Made by a program: the position numbers and the translations under genes | Assembly: GCA_016933295.1 (NCBI GenBank) | Contig: JAFGBG010000111.1 | Location: 1-53,500 of the forward strand | DNA from: Sedimentisphaerales bacterium | GTDB taxonomy: Bacteria > Planctomycetota > Phycisphaerae > Sedimentisphaerales > Anaerobacaceae | Length of the DNA: 53,500 bases | Direction of reading: 5' to 3' | In this document: piece by piece, positions 16,884 to 24,735 of the stretch | Position numbering within the stretch: position 1 is the first letter of the stretch | How the letters are laid out: every line of letters begins with the position of its first letter | The notes under the pieces: model-generated | The model's input: only the letters and a program-made list of their open reading frames with translations | What the model was told of the DNA's origin: nothing | Database searches by the model: none

Positions 16884-19070
16884 ATGTTCGGATTGTCGGT
16901 TATAGACATTATCGTGATCGTAGCTTACTTCGCAGTGATTGTCGGCATCGGTTTCTGGTCTATGCGCCGGATTCGAAACCAGGAAGATTATTTCCTTGCC
17001 GGCAGAAGGTTCGGCAAATTAATACAGACATTCGCCGCTTTCGGACAGGCGACATCTTCCGATAATGCGGTTTCGGTCACGACAACAACGGTAACAAACG
17101 GGGCGGCGGGAATATGGGGGGCTTTGAATATTCTTTTTGCCACGCCGGTGTACTGGATGACAAGCCCGTGGTATCGACGGCTTCGCCTGTTGACGATGGG
17201 AGATTTTTTCGAGGACCGTTACGGCTCAAAAAAAATGGCCGGCCTCTACGCCCTTATCCAGGCTGTGGGCTTTATGATGATGCTGTCGCTCGGATTCTCG
17301 GCAATGAGCAAAACTGTCATGGCACTGACCCCGAAAAGCGTCGAGCAATATAACGCGGCGGAATTAGCCGAATATAACCTGGCGCAGGAAATGGACAAGC
17401 TGGAATCGGCGGATTTTGCCGGTCTAAGCACGTCCGAAAAGGAAAGACTGCAACAACTCCGCCTGGAGAAGCCGAGAAAGATTTTTTCTCACTTCCACCA
17501 GGGCACACTGATGTTCATCGTATGTGCCATAGTATTGATTTATGCTGTCGCAGGCGGATTAGAAGCGGCATTTTTATCCGATATGATTCAGGGCATATTT
17601 ATCATTTTGCTTTCTCTGATTCTTTTGCCTTTCGCATTCGCAAAAATCAACAGCATCTACGGCAGCACCGGCGTTATGGGTGCTTTCCGGACGATACACG
17701 AACGTCTGCCGGAATCTTTCTTTGAGATTTTCGGCTCCCCGGCGAGCATCGATTTTACATGGTATTATATTCTTACGATCATGTTTATGGTCACGATTAA
17801 CGTCGCGGTCGGTGCTAATCAGTTATCCGCTATCGGCTCGGCCAAAGATGAATATGCCGCACGTTTCGGTTTTACAACGGGACTCTATATTAAGCGAGTC
17901 TGCACGATTCTGTGGGGCCTTTTAGCTTTGACGGCGGCGGTTCTTTACGCCGAAAACGTCAGCGATCCGGATATGATGTGGGGATACGCGACACTCGATT
18001 TATTAGGGCCGTTGAAAATGGGATTAATCGGACTGATGATAGCGTGCCTGATGGCGGCGTTAATGAGCACAGCCGATTGCCTTATGATAACAAGCTCGGC
18101 GCTTCTTACACATAATCTTTACAGGGTAATGCTCCCGAATAAAACAGAAAAGCATTATGTCGCGATAGGCAGAATTATGGGGATTATCGTGGTGGTCGGC
18201 GGTGCATTGATTGCTTTGCAGTTTGAAAGTATCCTGAGCCAATTGAAATTTACATGGGAAATCGGGGTGATTTTCGCCGCTTCTTTCTGGATGGGAATCC
18301 TGTGGCGAAAAACCAACAGGAAAGCGGCATGGGCGTCCGTTTTAGTGACACTTTTGGCATTCTTTTTACTGCCGCTTTTAATACCTATGATTTTTCCAGG
18401 TCTGCGGACCAATAGTTATCTTACCAAGCTGACCGAACCCGAGCCGCTGACCCGAACCTATACGGCACACGAAATCGACGTCCAAATGCGTGAAGCGGAA
18501 ATAGCCAAATGGGATAAGCTCAACGCCGAAGGCCGGGCGGAAGTAGCGCGTCCCGAACCTATTGAGGTCGGCAAAAAATTTACCAAAACTTTCCAGCTTA
18601 AATCAAAAGGTATCTTCTGGGCGCAAGGTGTCAAGAGCAACGATGACGGCCAAAGAGTTGGCCGGGACCGGTTATATATAGTGCTCGTGATGCTCGATAT
18701 GTTGGGCTGGGACCTCGCAAAAAATCCCAATGCCTTGAATGAAACCGTCCGGACATTATTTCAGGTTGTCACGCCGTTCGTGATTTTGATACTTTTGGGC
18801 TATCTAACCGGGCCGGATGACAAAAAGGCCCTTGATCGATTTTATGCCAAGATGAAAACGCCGGTGCTTGTCGACAGGCAGCAGGACCGGCGAGAGCTGG
18901 AATTATCCTATGCCAAGCCGCACAGGTTCGACCACCTCAAGATGTTCCCGAATACGAGCTGGGAATTCTGTAAGTGGGACAGGACGGATATTGTCGGCTT
19001 TAGTATCGCTATGCTCGTCGCCTTCGGCATTATAGGCCTGCTCTTGATGGTCGTTTCAATCGGCGGTTGA
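16884..19070 (+). CDS. Sodium:solute symporter family (SSS) permease with a long cytoplasmic insertion
   Basis: 728 residues, about 13 membrane segments, in the SSS/SGLT-like family: N-terminal helix IIVIVAYFAVIVGIGFWSM, then EDYFLAGRRFGKL (conserved 'YFLAGR' block). Longer than the usual 500-550 because of a charged, helical insertion at about residues 155-200 (rich in Glu, Leu and Lys) and a large hydrophilic stretch at about 515-605 between late helices. Together with the two dehydrogenases 67 bp upstream it is probably the uptake step of the operon; co-transported ion and solute cannot be told from sequence. The RBS AAGGAGAG is clear. Confidence 0.9.
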   Translation: MFGLSVIDIIVIVAYFAVIVGIGFWSMRRIRNQEDYFLAGRRFGKLIQTFAAFGQATSSDNAVSVTTTTVTNGAAGIWGALNILFATPVYWMTSPWYRRLRLLTMGDFFEDRYGSKKMAGLYALIQAVGFMMMLSLGFSAMSKTVMALTPKSVEQYNAAELAEYNLAQEMDKLESADFAGLSTSEKERLQQLRLEKPRKIFSHFHQGTLMFIVCAIVLIYAVAGGLEAAFLSDMIQGIFIILLSLILLPFAFAKINSIYGSTGVMGAFRTIHERLPESFFEIFGSPASIDFTWYYILTIMFMVTINVAVGANQLSAIGSAKDEYAARFGFTTGLYIKRVCTILWGLLALTAAVLYAENVSDPDMMWGYATLDLLGPLKMGLIGLMIACLMAALMSTADCLMITSSALLTHNLYRVMLPNKTEKHYVAIGRIMGIIVVVGGALIALQFESILSQLKFTWEIGVIFAASFWMGILWRKTNRKAAWASVLVTLLAFFLLPLLIPMIFPGLRTNSYLTKLTEPEPLTRTYTAHEIDVQMREAEIAKWDKLNAEGRAEVARPEPIEVGKKFTKTFQLKSKGIFWAQGVKSNDDGQRVGRDRLYIVLVMLDMLGWDLAKNPNALNETVRTLFQVVTPFVILILLGYLTGPDDKKALDRFYAKMKTPVLVDRQQDRRELELSYAKPHRFDHLKMFPNTSWEFCKWDRTDIVGFSIAMLVAFGIIGLLLMVVSIGG

Positions 19071-19115
19071 CGGTATTTACGGCAATTCAACGGCGGCGTA
19101 ATCTACGGCCTCGCG

Positions 19116-19664
19116 TTATCTTCTTAAACCGGCCTTCGTTTGAGCCAAAGCGGCCTGCAACTCTTCCGGAGTCAGTGACGCGATTTGTCCGCTAAGCAGC
19201 AATACATGACAACGGCCGCTATGAACGGCTTTCGGCTCATAGAGCAGTATATTTTGCCCCGGCATACCCGACCTCTGGCCGGGAATATATACATACTTCG
19301 GCCCGTTCGGATCGGGACACTGAAACAATTGCGAACCACCGCACTCTCGCTCCAAAGCCTCCTGTGATTCCGGGAATTCGCTGTTGCTTATAACATACAC
19401 CTGAATGCTCTGCCAAATCGATCGAAAATTCAACTGGCATTTTACATCCACGGCCTTCAATTTGGTATCAACCATCGCATCCGTATATTGCCCGCCCATA
19501 TCACCGGCGGTTTTGAATACCCACATAACAGCCATAGCAATCAGCCCGAAAAAAATCAAAGCCACGATAATATTTATAATCGTGCCCCCGGCAGATTTTT
19601 TTAGATACTTTGGTAAAACTTTTCTATGAACATAAGATGACTTGTTGTTTCTGTTTTCCGCCAT
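19116..19664 (-). CDS. Single-pass membrane-anchored protein of unknown function
   Basis: 182 residues from ATG 19664 (AGGAAAGGA upstream); the longer reading from 19724 lacks a signal. A basic N-terminus (NNKSSYVHRKVLPKYLKK) precedes one membrane helix (IINIIVALIFFGLIAMAVMWVF, about 30-51), then an exported domain with four Cys and a segment resembling the globular part of pilin-like or DUF1559-like proteins (FRSIWQSIQVYVISN..., CPDPNGPKYVYIPGQ, HVLLLSGQIASLTPEEL). The GQ-(I)-x-x-L ending is like the DG-tail of pseudopilins, but no prepilin motif is present. The gene lies 63 bp from the site-2 protease gene in the same orientation, so co-transcription is likely. Confidence 0.65.
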   Translation of the reverse strand: MAENRNNKSSYVHRKVLPKYLKKSAGGTIINIIVALIFFGLIAMAVMWVFKTAGDMGGQYTDAMVDTKLKAVDVKCQLNFRSIWQSIQVYVISNSEFPESQEALERECGGSQLFQCPDPNGPKYVYIPGQRSGMPGQNILLYEPKAVHSGRCHVLLLSGQIASLTPEELQAALAQTKAGLRR

Positions 19665-19727
19665 AGCGTTATCCTTTCCTGCACTTCCTAAGCCGCCCTG
19701 CTTTTTTTCAGCAAAGCCATCCAAACA

Positions 19728-20348
19728 TTAAAACAACGAAGGCAGCCTGAGTAAATAGAAAAAGAATCCGATAACAGGTTCCACAATCAAATCAAATCCG
19801 CCGATGTATATCAAACCGATAATAATAAATATCCCGAATTGTGAAACGTAACGATATATTTGTACGGCTTTCGGAGATTTCAATCCGGCATAAACAATTC
19901 TTGAGCCGTCTAAAGGCGGTATGGGAAGAAGGTTGAATACGGCAAAAACCAGGTTCATAAAGATACCAATCAATATAAAAAATTTGACGGGGGCTATAAT
20001 CGGAAGAGGCAGTATATTGTAAATATGGTAAACAATAGCCAGAAAAATCGCCATTAATATATTCGAGATCGGACCGGCCACCGCCACCAAAAGCATTTGC
20101 CACCTGGTGAGCACCGAAAAATTGACCGGCACAGGTTTCGCCCAGCCGACATGCGCTATAAGCGGCACGAGAATTGTGCCGATAGGGTCGATATGGGCTA
20201 TGGGATTGAGCGTGAGCCGGCCCATACTTTTTGCCGTATCGTCGCCGAATTTGTAGGCCGTCCACGCATGGGCAAACTCATGAATTGTCAAAGAAGGCAG
20301 CACAACCGCCAAAGTAATCAAAAACGCCACCGGATCGATATCAAACAT
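19728..20348 (-). CDS. Site-2 protease family (M50) intramembrane zinc metalloprotease
   Basis: 206 residues from ATG 20348; the upstream 15 codons come from a palindromic repeat, so the longer start is unlikely. HEFAHAW (His23, Glu24, His27) is the zinc-binding HExxH, and FNLLPIPPLDGSRI supplies the third ligand Asp in the usual N-P-x-x-LDG context. About five membrane helices; no PDZ domain, which fits the short YwhC/group-III type. Such proteases cleave membrane-embedded regulators. Membrane-tethered substrates occur in this window (for example the sigma factor at 7925), but a link is speculative. Confidence 0.88.
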   Translation of the reverse strand: MFDIDPVAFLITLAVVLPSLTIHEFAHAWTAYKFGDDTAKSMGRLTLNPIAHIDPIGTILVPLIAHVGWAKPVPVNFSVLTRWQMLLVAVAGPISNILMAIFLAIVYHIYNILPLPIIAPVKFFILIGIFMNLVFAVFNLLPIPPLDGSRIVYAGLKSPKAVQIYRYVSQFGIFIIIGLIYIGGFDLIVEPVIGFFFYLLRLPSLF

Positions 20349-20364
20349 CGTATGTCTCTTTCTT

Positions 20365-20440
20365 ACTGTCATACCCGAGAAAGCGGGTATCAATTTATGA
20401 TATCATAAGAGTGGATTCCTGCCTACGCAAGAATGACAAT
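20365..20440. repeat. Dispersed palindromic element, copy 1 (compound)
   Basis: Contains ATACCCG-agaaag-CGGGTAT (20371-20390), a 7-bp stem, and about 25 bp further a second imperfect stem (ATTCCTGC / GCAAGAAT). The arms 'GTCATACCCG' and 'GTGGATTCC' resemble the repeats at 20734 and 50632, suggesting a short REP-like family. Confidence 0.55.
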
Positions 20441-20733
20441 CTGCTATATGCTATCAAACATTCACTTATAAAAACGCATCATTGCAATACAGTCAATTTT
20501 AGATATATTAAAACCTCATTATTCCGGCAGGAAAACCGCGGCATCACAAAACCGCCCCGCCGTTGGCCCCAGATTAACGAATTATAATACGCATGTCAAG
20601 CCGGGATGTTCTCTGCTACTGCTTTGTCATACCTATACCTGAGACTTATCATGTTGTCCTTGTGACTCCCTATGGAGAGACGATAGGCGAAAAATATAGC
20701 TCAGAAATTTAAAAATCAAATATAATAAAAAAT

Positions 20734-20770
20734 CAAAATTGTGGAGTCCCGGCAACCCGGGACGACTTCC
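20734..20770 (-). repeat. Dispersed palindromic element, copy 2
   Basis: On the minus strand it reads GAAGTCGTCCCGG...CCGGGACTCCACA, with a 7-bp GTCCCGG/CCGGGAC stem. It matches the 50632 copy (GAAGTCATCCCGA...TCGGGATTCCACA) at most positions, in inverse orientation. Confidence 0.6.
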
Positions 20771-20830
20771 TTTACTACTCTGCGAAGCGTCGGTTCGCTG
20801 CGAAGCACGAGAATTTTGCACTTTGATTTG

Positions 20831-21010
20831 ATTTAATGCCCCCGACTTTTTACTGCCATCTTTTATCTTCTCGTCCAGTTCATCAGCGGCGAATCTTTCG
20901 GCACGAACAATAGGCTCTTTGCCGGTTAGAATCAGCTACGGCAGGGATTTCACGTCGCAGTTGGAGCTAATATTCTCGGAATCACCTTCTATCATTCCAA
21001 CAGGAAAGTC
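20831..21010 (-). pseudogene. Remnant of a thioredoxin-fold protein C-terminus
   Basis: Read from 21010 down, the frame gives DFPVGMIEGDSENISSNC, then DVKSLP, a TAG stop, then LILTGKEPIVRAERFAADELDEKI. The SLP (cis-Pro)-x-LILT and 'IVRAE-F-ADELDEKI' pattern is that of the last strands and helix of thioredoxin/TlpA-like proteins. No start, no CxxC motif and no upstream part of the domain were found; the frame runs on into a palindromic repeat. I read this as a decayed fragment. The TAG lies just after the cis-Pro, where homologues usually have an aromatic or polar residue. Confidence 0.55.
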
Positions 21011-21242
21011 AATGTTATTTTATATACAATCCTGTTAAGATAAAACACTTTAATCCCTCGCCACAAGTACCAAAAAAACGGTGTTTACATTTATCTCAAT
21101 TCAATTAATCTTTGACCCCAATAACGAGGATTCGAGAAATCTCGTGAAATTACAGGCAGAAATATATTAACATAGTTTGTACTACTAAAAAGAGTACCGG
21201 TTCTTTTATTAGTGGATTTAAAGAGAACCGGATCGAAATCTA

Positions 21243-21536
21243 TCAGGGCGTCCAGACCTTTCCCGTGGCAGTGTCAATCATATAAAGATCTGAATTGTTA
21301 TAGGCGCCTTTATATCGTCCTATTTTACCCGGCAAAATATACTCTGCTTTATGACTTCTCGGCCCTCTATCACCAATTGTCCAATGTTTGCCTGTAACAG
21401 TGTCGATGACATAAGATTTACCCGAATCTCTACCCACGAATTGGTATCGTCCAACCTGATTACATCCGGAAGTGCCAATTAGAAAACAGAGCAGAGATAA
21501 TAGAATACAGACGTACAGTATAGGCTTTATGTTCAT
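21243..21536 (-). CDS. Small lipoprotein with two short beta-repeats
   Basis: 97 residues from ATG 21536 (AAAGGAG upstream; the longer start at 21611 is not supported). The lipobox GTSGC follows a hydrophobic core (ILYVCILLSLLCFLIG). The mature part holds two copies of a motif of about 25 residues: GRYQFVG...YVIDTVTGKHWTI and GRYKGAY...YMIDTATGKVWTP. This 'D-T-x-TG-(K)-x-W' hairpin is common in short bacterial proteins of unknown function. An outer-membrane-anchored or periplasmic location is inferred. Confidence 0.7.
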   Translation of the reverse strand: MNIKPILYVCILLSLLCFLIGTSGCNQVGRYQFVGRDSGKSYVIDTVTGKHWTIGDRGPRSHKAEYILPGKIGRYKGAYNNSDLYMIDTATGKVWTP

Positions 21537-21654
21537 TGTGTCGTCTCCTTTCCGAAACTTGTTAAGATTCCCATTTATACTCCTTACAAACAAAATGATT
21601 TTACCATACAAAATGTGGCAACAAAATATATTTATGGGGGACTTTAATGGTCAT

Positions 21655-21688
21655 AAAAAAAGCCACCGATGAGTTAACACCGATGGCT
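21655..21688 (-). terminator. Strong intrinsic terminator of the lysine-rich peptide gene
   Basis: On the minus strand AGCCATCGGTG pairs with CATCGGTGGCT over 11 positions (two G-U wobbles) around a 6-nt loop and is followed directly by six T residues (21660-21655). It sits 24 bp after the stop of the small lysine-rich gene. Confidence 0.88.
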
Positions 21689-21711
21689 TTCTGAATTGTG
21701 CATTTCCTTAA

Positions 21712-21786
21712 TTATTTTTTCTTCTTGCTTGTTGTTTTCTTTGCTGCTTTCTTTGCTGTCTTCTTGGCTGCTTTCTTCTTTGCCAT
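21712..21786 (-). CDS. 24-residue lysine/alanine-rich histone-H1-like peptide
   Basis: The peptide begins MAKKKAAKKTAKKAAKK and ends TTSKKKK: 14 Lys of 24, with the AAKK/TAKK repeats seen in bacterial histone-H1-like (HC1/Hup C-terminal) tails. A clean GGAGGT (21793-21798) lies 6 nt before the ATG and a strong terminator follows, so it has the structure of a real monocistronic gene despite its size. It would be expected to bind DNA or RNA non-specifically. It lies between the lipoprotein gene and the DksA-like gene, all on the minus strand. Confidence 0.7.
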   Translation of the reverse strand: MAKKKAAKKTAKKAAKKTTSKKKK

Positions 21787-21869
21787 TTTCTGACCTCCAT
21801 GTAATTAAACAATAAAACTTACCTCAAAGCGGATACGCATCCGTTCATTCCGTTATTTGCGGCGGAAGT

Positions 21870-22355
21870 TTAACTAACTTTCTTTATATCCTCCATATCA
21901 GAGTCGTCTTCGTCTTCGGCATCATTCGGAAAAGTATATTTATTCGAAGAGTCTTCGTTTTTATTACCTCTCTTTTCCATAAGACTCGCACAGGCAACAC
22001 AGTACCTTGCCCAGGGGATAGCTTCCAGCCGGGGCTTCGGGATAGGTTCGCCGTTGACCTGGCATTTCCCGTATGTTCCCTGTTCGATTCTCTCAAGGGC
22101 TTCGTCAATTTCGGCAATAAGCTTTCTCTCGCTGTCCATCAATCCCAAAGTAAATTCCTGCTCGTAGCTGTCCGTTCCCAGATCGGCCATGTGTATCGGC
22201 ATATTCGATAAATCGCTCCTGTCTTCGCGAAGCGCATCTTTTTCCATATAGGAAAAATTACCCAAAAGCTCGTTTCGTTTATCCAAAAGCAAAGCTCTAA
22301 ACATCTCGATATCGTTTTTTGTCAAGCTCTTATTATCCTTTTGCCCTTTGCTCAT
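21870..22355 (-). CDS. DksA/TraR-family protein with an incomplete zinc finger
   Basis: 161 residues: N-terminal coiled-coil (about 10-95, containing the MADLGTDSYEQE block), then the C4-finger region YGKCQVNGEPIPKPRLEAIPWARYCVAC, then an acidic tail (DAEDEDDSDMEDIKK). In the canonical motif C-x2-C ... C-x2-C, the second Cys is Asn here (C-Q-V-N), leaving three Cys. Many DksA-like proteins outside Proteobacteria show similar loss. It may bind RNA polymerase through the secondary channel (family knowledge), but the sequence alone does not show a ppGpp role. RBS GGAG precedes the ATG. Confidence 0.85.
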   Translation of the reverse strand: MSKGQKDNKSLTKNDIEMFRALLLDKRNELLGNFSYMEKDALREDRSDLSNMPIHMADLGTDSYEQEFTLGLMDSERKLIAEIDEALERIEQGTYGKCQVNGEPIPKPRLEAIPWARYCVACASLMEKRGNKNEDSSNKYTFPNDAEDEDDSDMEDIKKVS

Positions 22356-22435
22356 ACTAACTCCAAAATTAAAGCATTAAATCTAATTCTCCGGCACATC
22401 GCATACCTGCCGAAAAATCCTCTTATAGGCAAGCC

Positions 22436-23068
22436 TCATCGTCCAAGAAACGCCGATAGACTCCTTACAAAAACCCGCCGGAGCGGTTTTATACTTGTTT
22501 GAATTTCTGCCGAATCCATACCTATCATTGCAAATGAAAAAAAGCCGAATACAAATCCCGCCGCAGCGCAAGCTAAACGCCGCATTTTTTGCGGGTCAAT
22601 CCTCACAGAGACATATTTCGCCACCTGCCGCTCTATTTCCTCCAAGTAACGCAGATACGGCTCCTCGAGCTCTTCCGTTGCCTCGGACTCAAACTTAAGC
22701 AGCAGCTTGCCCTGGAAAAGCAGCAGAAATTCCTCTCGGGAATCGACAAAAAAACCGTAATGTGCGTCCAGCAAATGTTCCAGCATCTGCTCGAGGGTTT
22801 CCGGATCGTTGTCGTAAGAACGCATTCGCTCTGTCAAGTGTTCGAGAGCCTCCTGAACCAATGTAACGACCATCTGTTCCTTATCGCTGAAATGCTGATA
22901 AAGAGTTCCCTTGCCAACGTCGGCTTTCTCGGTAATCTCCTCCACCGTTGCGGCATCGACGCTTTTCTCGCTGAAAACATCCAGTGCCGCTTTTTTAAGC
23001 TTTCGCCTGGTCCTTTTGGCCCTCTTCTGGACTCTTGTTTTCTTGGCTTTCATACACTTTGTTTCCAT
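22436..23068 (-). CDS. TetR-family transcriptional regulator
   Basis: About 210 residues from ATG 23068 (ATG 23053 is also possible; the TTG at 23098 would place the start inside the operators). A basic N-terminus leads into the TetR HTH (AALDVFSEKSVDAATVEEITEKADVGKGTLYQHFSDKEQM, about 24-63), with the diagnostic GTLYQHF. The C-terminal ligand domain is all-helical and ends in a hydrophobic segment. Two 12-bp palindromes overlap its promoter/start region (listed separately), so autorepression is likely. It is divergent from the kinase gene at 23206. The target efflux or metabolic gene is not evident. Confidence 0.88.
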   Translation of the reverse strand: METKCMKAKKTRVQKRAKRTRRKLKKAALDVFSEKSVDAATVEEITEKADVGKGTLYQHFSDKEQMVVTLVQEALEHLTERMRSYDNDPETLEQMLEHLLDAHYGFFVDSREEFLLLFQGKLLLKFESEATEELEEPYLRYLEEIERQVAKYVSVRIDPQKMRRLACAAAGFVFGFFSFAMIGMDSAEIQTSIKPLRRVFVRSLSAFLGR

Positions 23069-23074
23069 AAAACT

Positions 23075-23104
23075 GACCATATAGTCATATTCGACCAAAA
23101 GGTC
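23075..23104. promoter_or_regulatory. Tandem TetR-type operators
   Basis: GACCATATAGTC (23075-23086) and GACCAAAAGGTC (23093-23104) share the half-site GAC(C)/(G)GTC and lie 18 bp centre to centre, just upstream of the TetR start. They would repress the tetR promoter and possibly the divergent kinase gene. Confidence 0.65.
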
Positions 23105-23205
23105 AATAATGTTTTTGACTTTTTATAAATAAATGATATATTTTTCATTTTTGTTTACGCAACTTTTTCGTGGAGATAAGGAAGATGGGTGGTTAGACCG
23201 GCAAA

Positions 23206-24519
23206 ATGAACCGAACAGAATCCGAAAATAAAACGACCCAGTTAAGTCAAGGTACGTATCTCGGCAAGTATCGTTTGAGAAAATATATCGATACCGGAGG
23301 CTCGTGCGAAGTCTGGCAGGCAAGAGACACTGTCGAAGGAATAATAGTGGCACTGAAAATCCCTCTGACCGGGATCAACGGCCAGCGGAACAACGAGCCG
23401 CTGCTTCGGGAAGTGAGGGCCGTTTCCAAACTGCGGCATCCGAACATACTGTCCATAAAAAACGCCGACATCATAAACGGCCATGCGGTTCTCGCCACGG
23501 AGCTTTCGTCCCGAACCTTAGCCGATTGTTCCAGACCGATGTCGGTCGCAAGAATAACATCGATAATACTTCAGGTCCTTCACGGGCTTGATTACGCCCA
23601 TCAGCAGCGAATCGTTCACTGCGACGTCACGCCGTCGAATATCTTTCTTTTCGCCGACAAAAGGGCCGCTATCGGGGATTTCGGTATATCCCTGAAGATT
23701 AAAGGCCGCATCAAAACCGTGGACGACTTCGGAACGCCCGGTTATGTCGCCCCGGAACAGGCATACGGCTACCCCACCTATCGAAGCGATTGTTTCGCCG
23801 TAGGTCTGATTCTTTACGAATTTATCACCGGCGTATTGCCCCGCTGGCCTTTCAACTGGCCCTATAAAGGCCATCAGAGGCTTCGCGAAAGAACCGGTAT
23901 AGCCTTCGTAAAATTCATGAAAAAAGCCCTGTCGGTCGATCCCCAAAATCGATTTACGAATGCGGGAAAAATGCTCGCCGCCATGAACGAATCTATGCCA
24001 AAAAAACTGCAAACACTCGTTAACCGGCAAACTGCAAAAAAACAGGCCGACTGGAAAAAAGTCAGACGGGATTCTTTTATAAAAAAATACAAAAGAGTTT
24101 TTCCTGATCTATTCAGATGTATCGAATGCGACGAACCTATCGCCGAACCGATGCGTCTGTGCCCCTGGTGCGGGAGTGATAAAAACCGCTTCGACATGCG
24201 AAGCCGGTTCAGTCATATCTGCCATCGCTGCCATAAAGGGATTCTTCCCGAATGGAGTTTCTGCCCCTGGTGCCACGGTCCCGGCTTCGTACCGCAGGAA
24301 CAAGAACAATCAATTAAAGTAGCCTATCACGCCCGGTGCAAAAAATGCAACGGCAAACTGATAAGATTTATGAGCTACTGCCCCTGGTGCCGGCACAAAA
24401 TCAGGCTCTCGTGGGACGTCAGGCCGTTCCCGGAACTTTGCCGCAAATGCGGGCGGCCCGTCGATTCCGATTTCTGGAACTATTGCCCCTGGTGCAAACA
24501 AAATCTTATCGCTCCCTGA
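23206..24519 (+). CDS. Ser/Thr protein kinase with four paired zinc ribbons
   Basis: 437 residues. The kinase domain (about 22-275) has a Gly-rich loop (DTGGSCEVWQA), Lys51, Glu69, HCD (138-140) in place of HRD, Asn145, DFG (158-160) and APE-like YVAPEQ, so it is probably active; HCD is common among bacterial kinases of this type. A basic linker (275-308) is followed by four tandem zinc ribbons, each made of CxxC plus the motif CPWC: CIEC/CPWC, CHRC/CPWC, CKKC/CPWC, CRKC/CPWC (about 309-430). The ribbons may bind nucleic acid or substrate proteins (inference). There is no membrane segment, unlike many bacterial STKs. The gene lies divergent from the TetR gene. Confidence 0.9.
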   Translation: MNRTESENKTTQLSQGTYLGKYRLRKYIDTGGSCEVWQARDTVEGIIVALKIPLTGINGQRNNEPLLREVRAVSKLRHPNILSIKNADIINGHAVLATELSSRTLADCSRPMSVARITSIILQVLHGLDYAHQQRIVHCDVTPSNIFLFADKRAAIGDFGISLKIKGRIKTVDDFGTPGYVAPEQAYGYPTYRSDCFAVGLILYEFITGVLPRWPFNWPYKGHQRLRERTGIAFVKFMKKALSVDPQNRFTNAGKMLAAMNESMPKKLQTLVNRQTAKKQADWKKVRRDSFIKKYKRVFPDLFRCIECDEPIAEPMRLCPWCGSDKNRFDMRSRFSHICHRCHKGILPEWSFCPWCHGPGFVPQEQEQSIKVAYHARCKKCNGKLIRFMSYCPWCRHKIRLSWDVRPFPELCRKCGRPVDSDFWNYCPWCKQNLIAP

Positions 24520-24535
24520 TGCCGCCGATTTTTCT

Positions 24536-24602
24536 TTTTCGCCGCAATAACATTCAGCCGATAATTTCCACGGTTAATGTTTAGAAACAATTGCGGCGAA
24601 AA
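24536..24602. repeat. Long inverted repeat downstream of the kinase gene
   Basis: TTTTCGCCGCAAT (24536-24548) and ATTGCGGCGAAAA (24590-24602) are perfect 13-bp arms; inside, AACATT (24549-24554) pairs with AATGTT (24576-24581). This makes a large hairpin beginning 17 bp after the kinase stop. It could be a terminator, a structured leader of the gene at 24736, or a mobile-repeat remnant. Confidence 0.6.
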
Positions 24603-24735
24603 GAACGCTTGACTTGATTCGCCGATTCGGCAACAATTCTTTGAATATTCGTCCGGCAATTGTCGAAGATATAAACTCGTTTCGTAAAAAAATAGCGGCA
24701 TATAACAACGCGATAATAAGTTAAGGAAAACAACC

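Larger units (their letters stand above)
20349..21242. other. Gene-poor stretch with palindromic repeats and a decayed gene
   Basis: Nearly 900 bp without an intact gene. It holds a compound palindrome (20365-20440), a second palindromic repeat (20734-20770) and a minus-strand thioredoxin-like remnant (20831-21010), listed separately. The rest (20450-20730 and 21011-21242) shows no recognisable feature. Confidence 0.5.
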
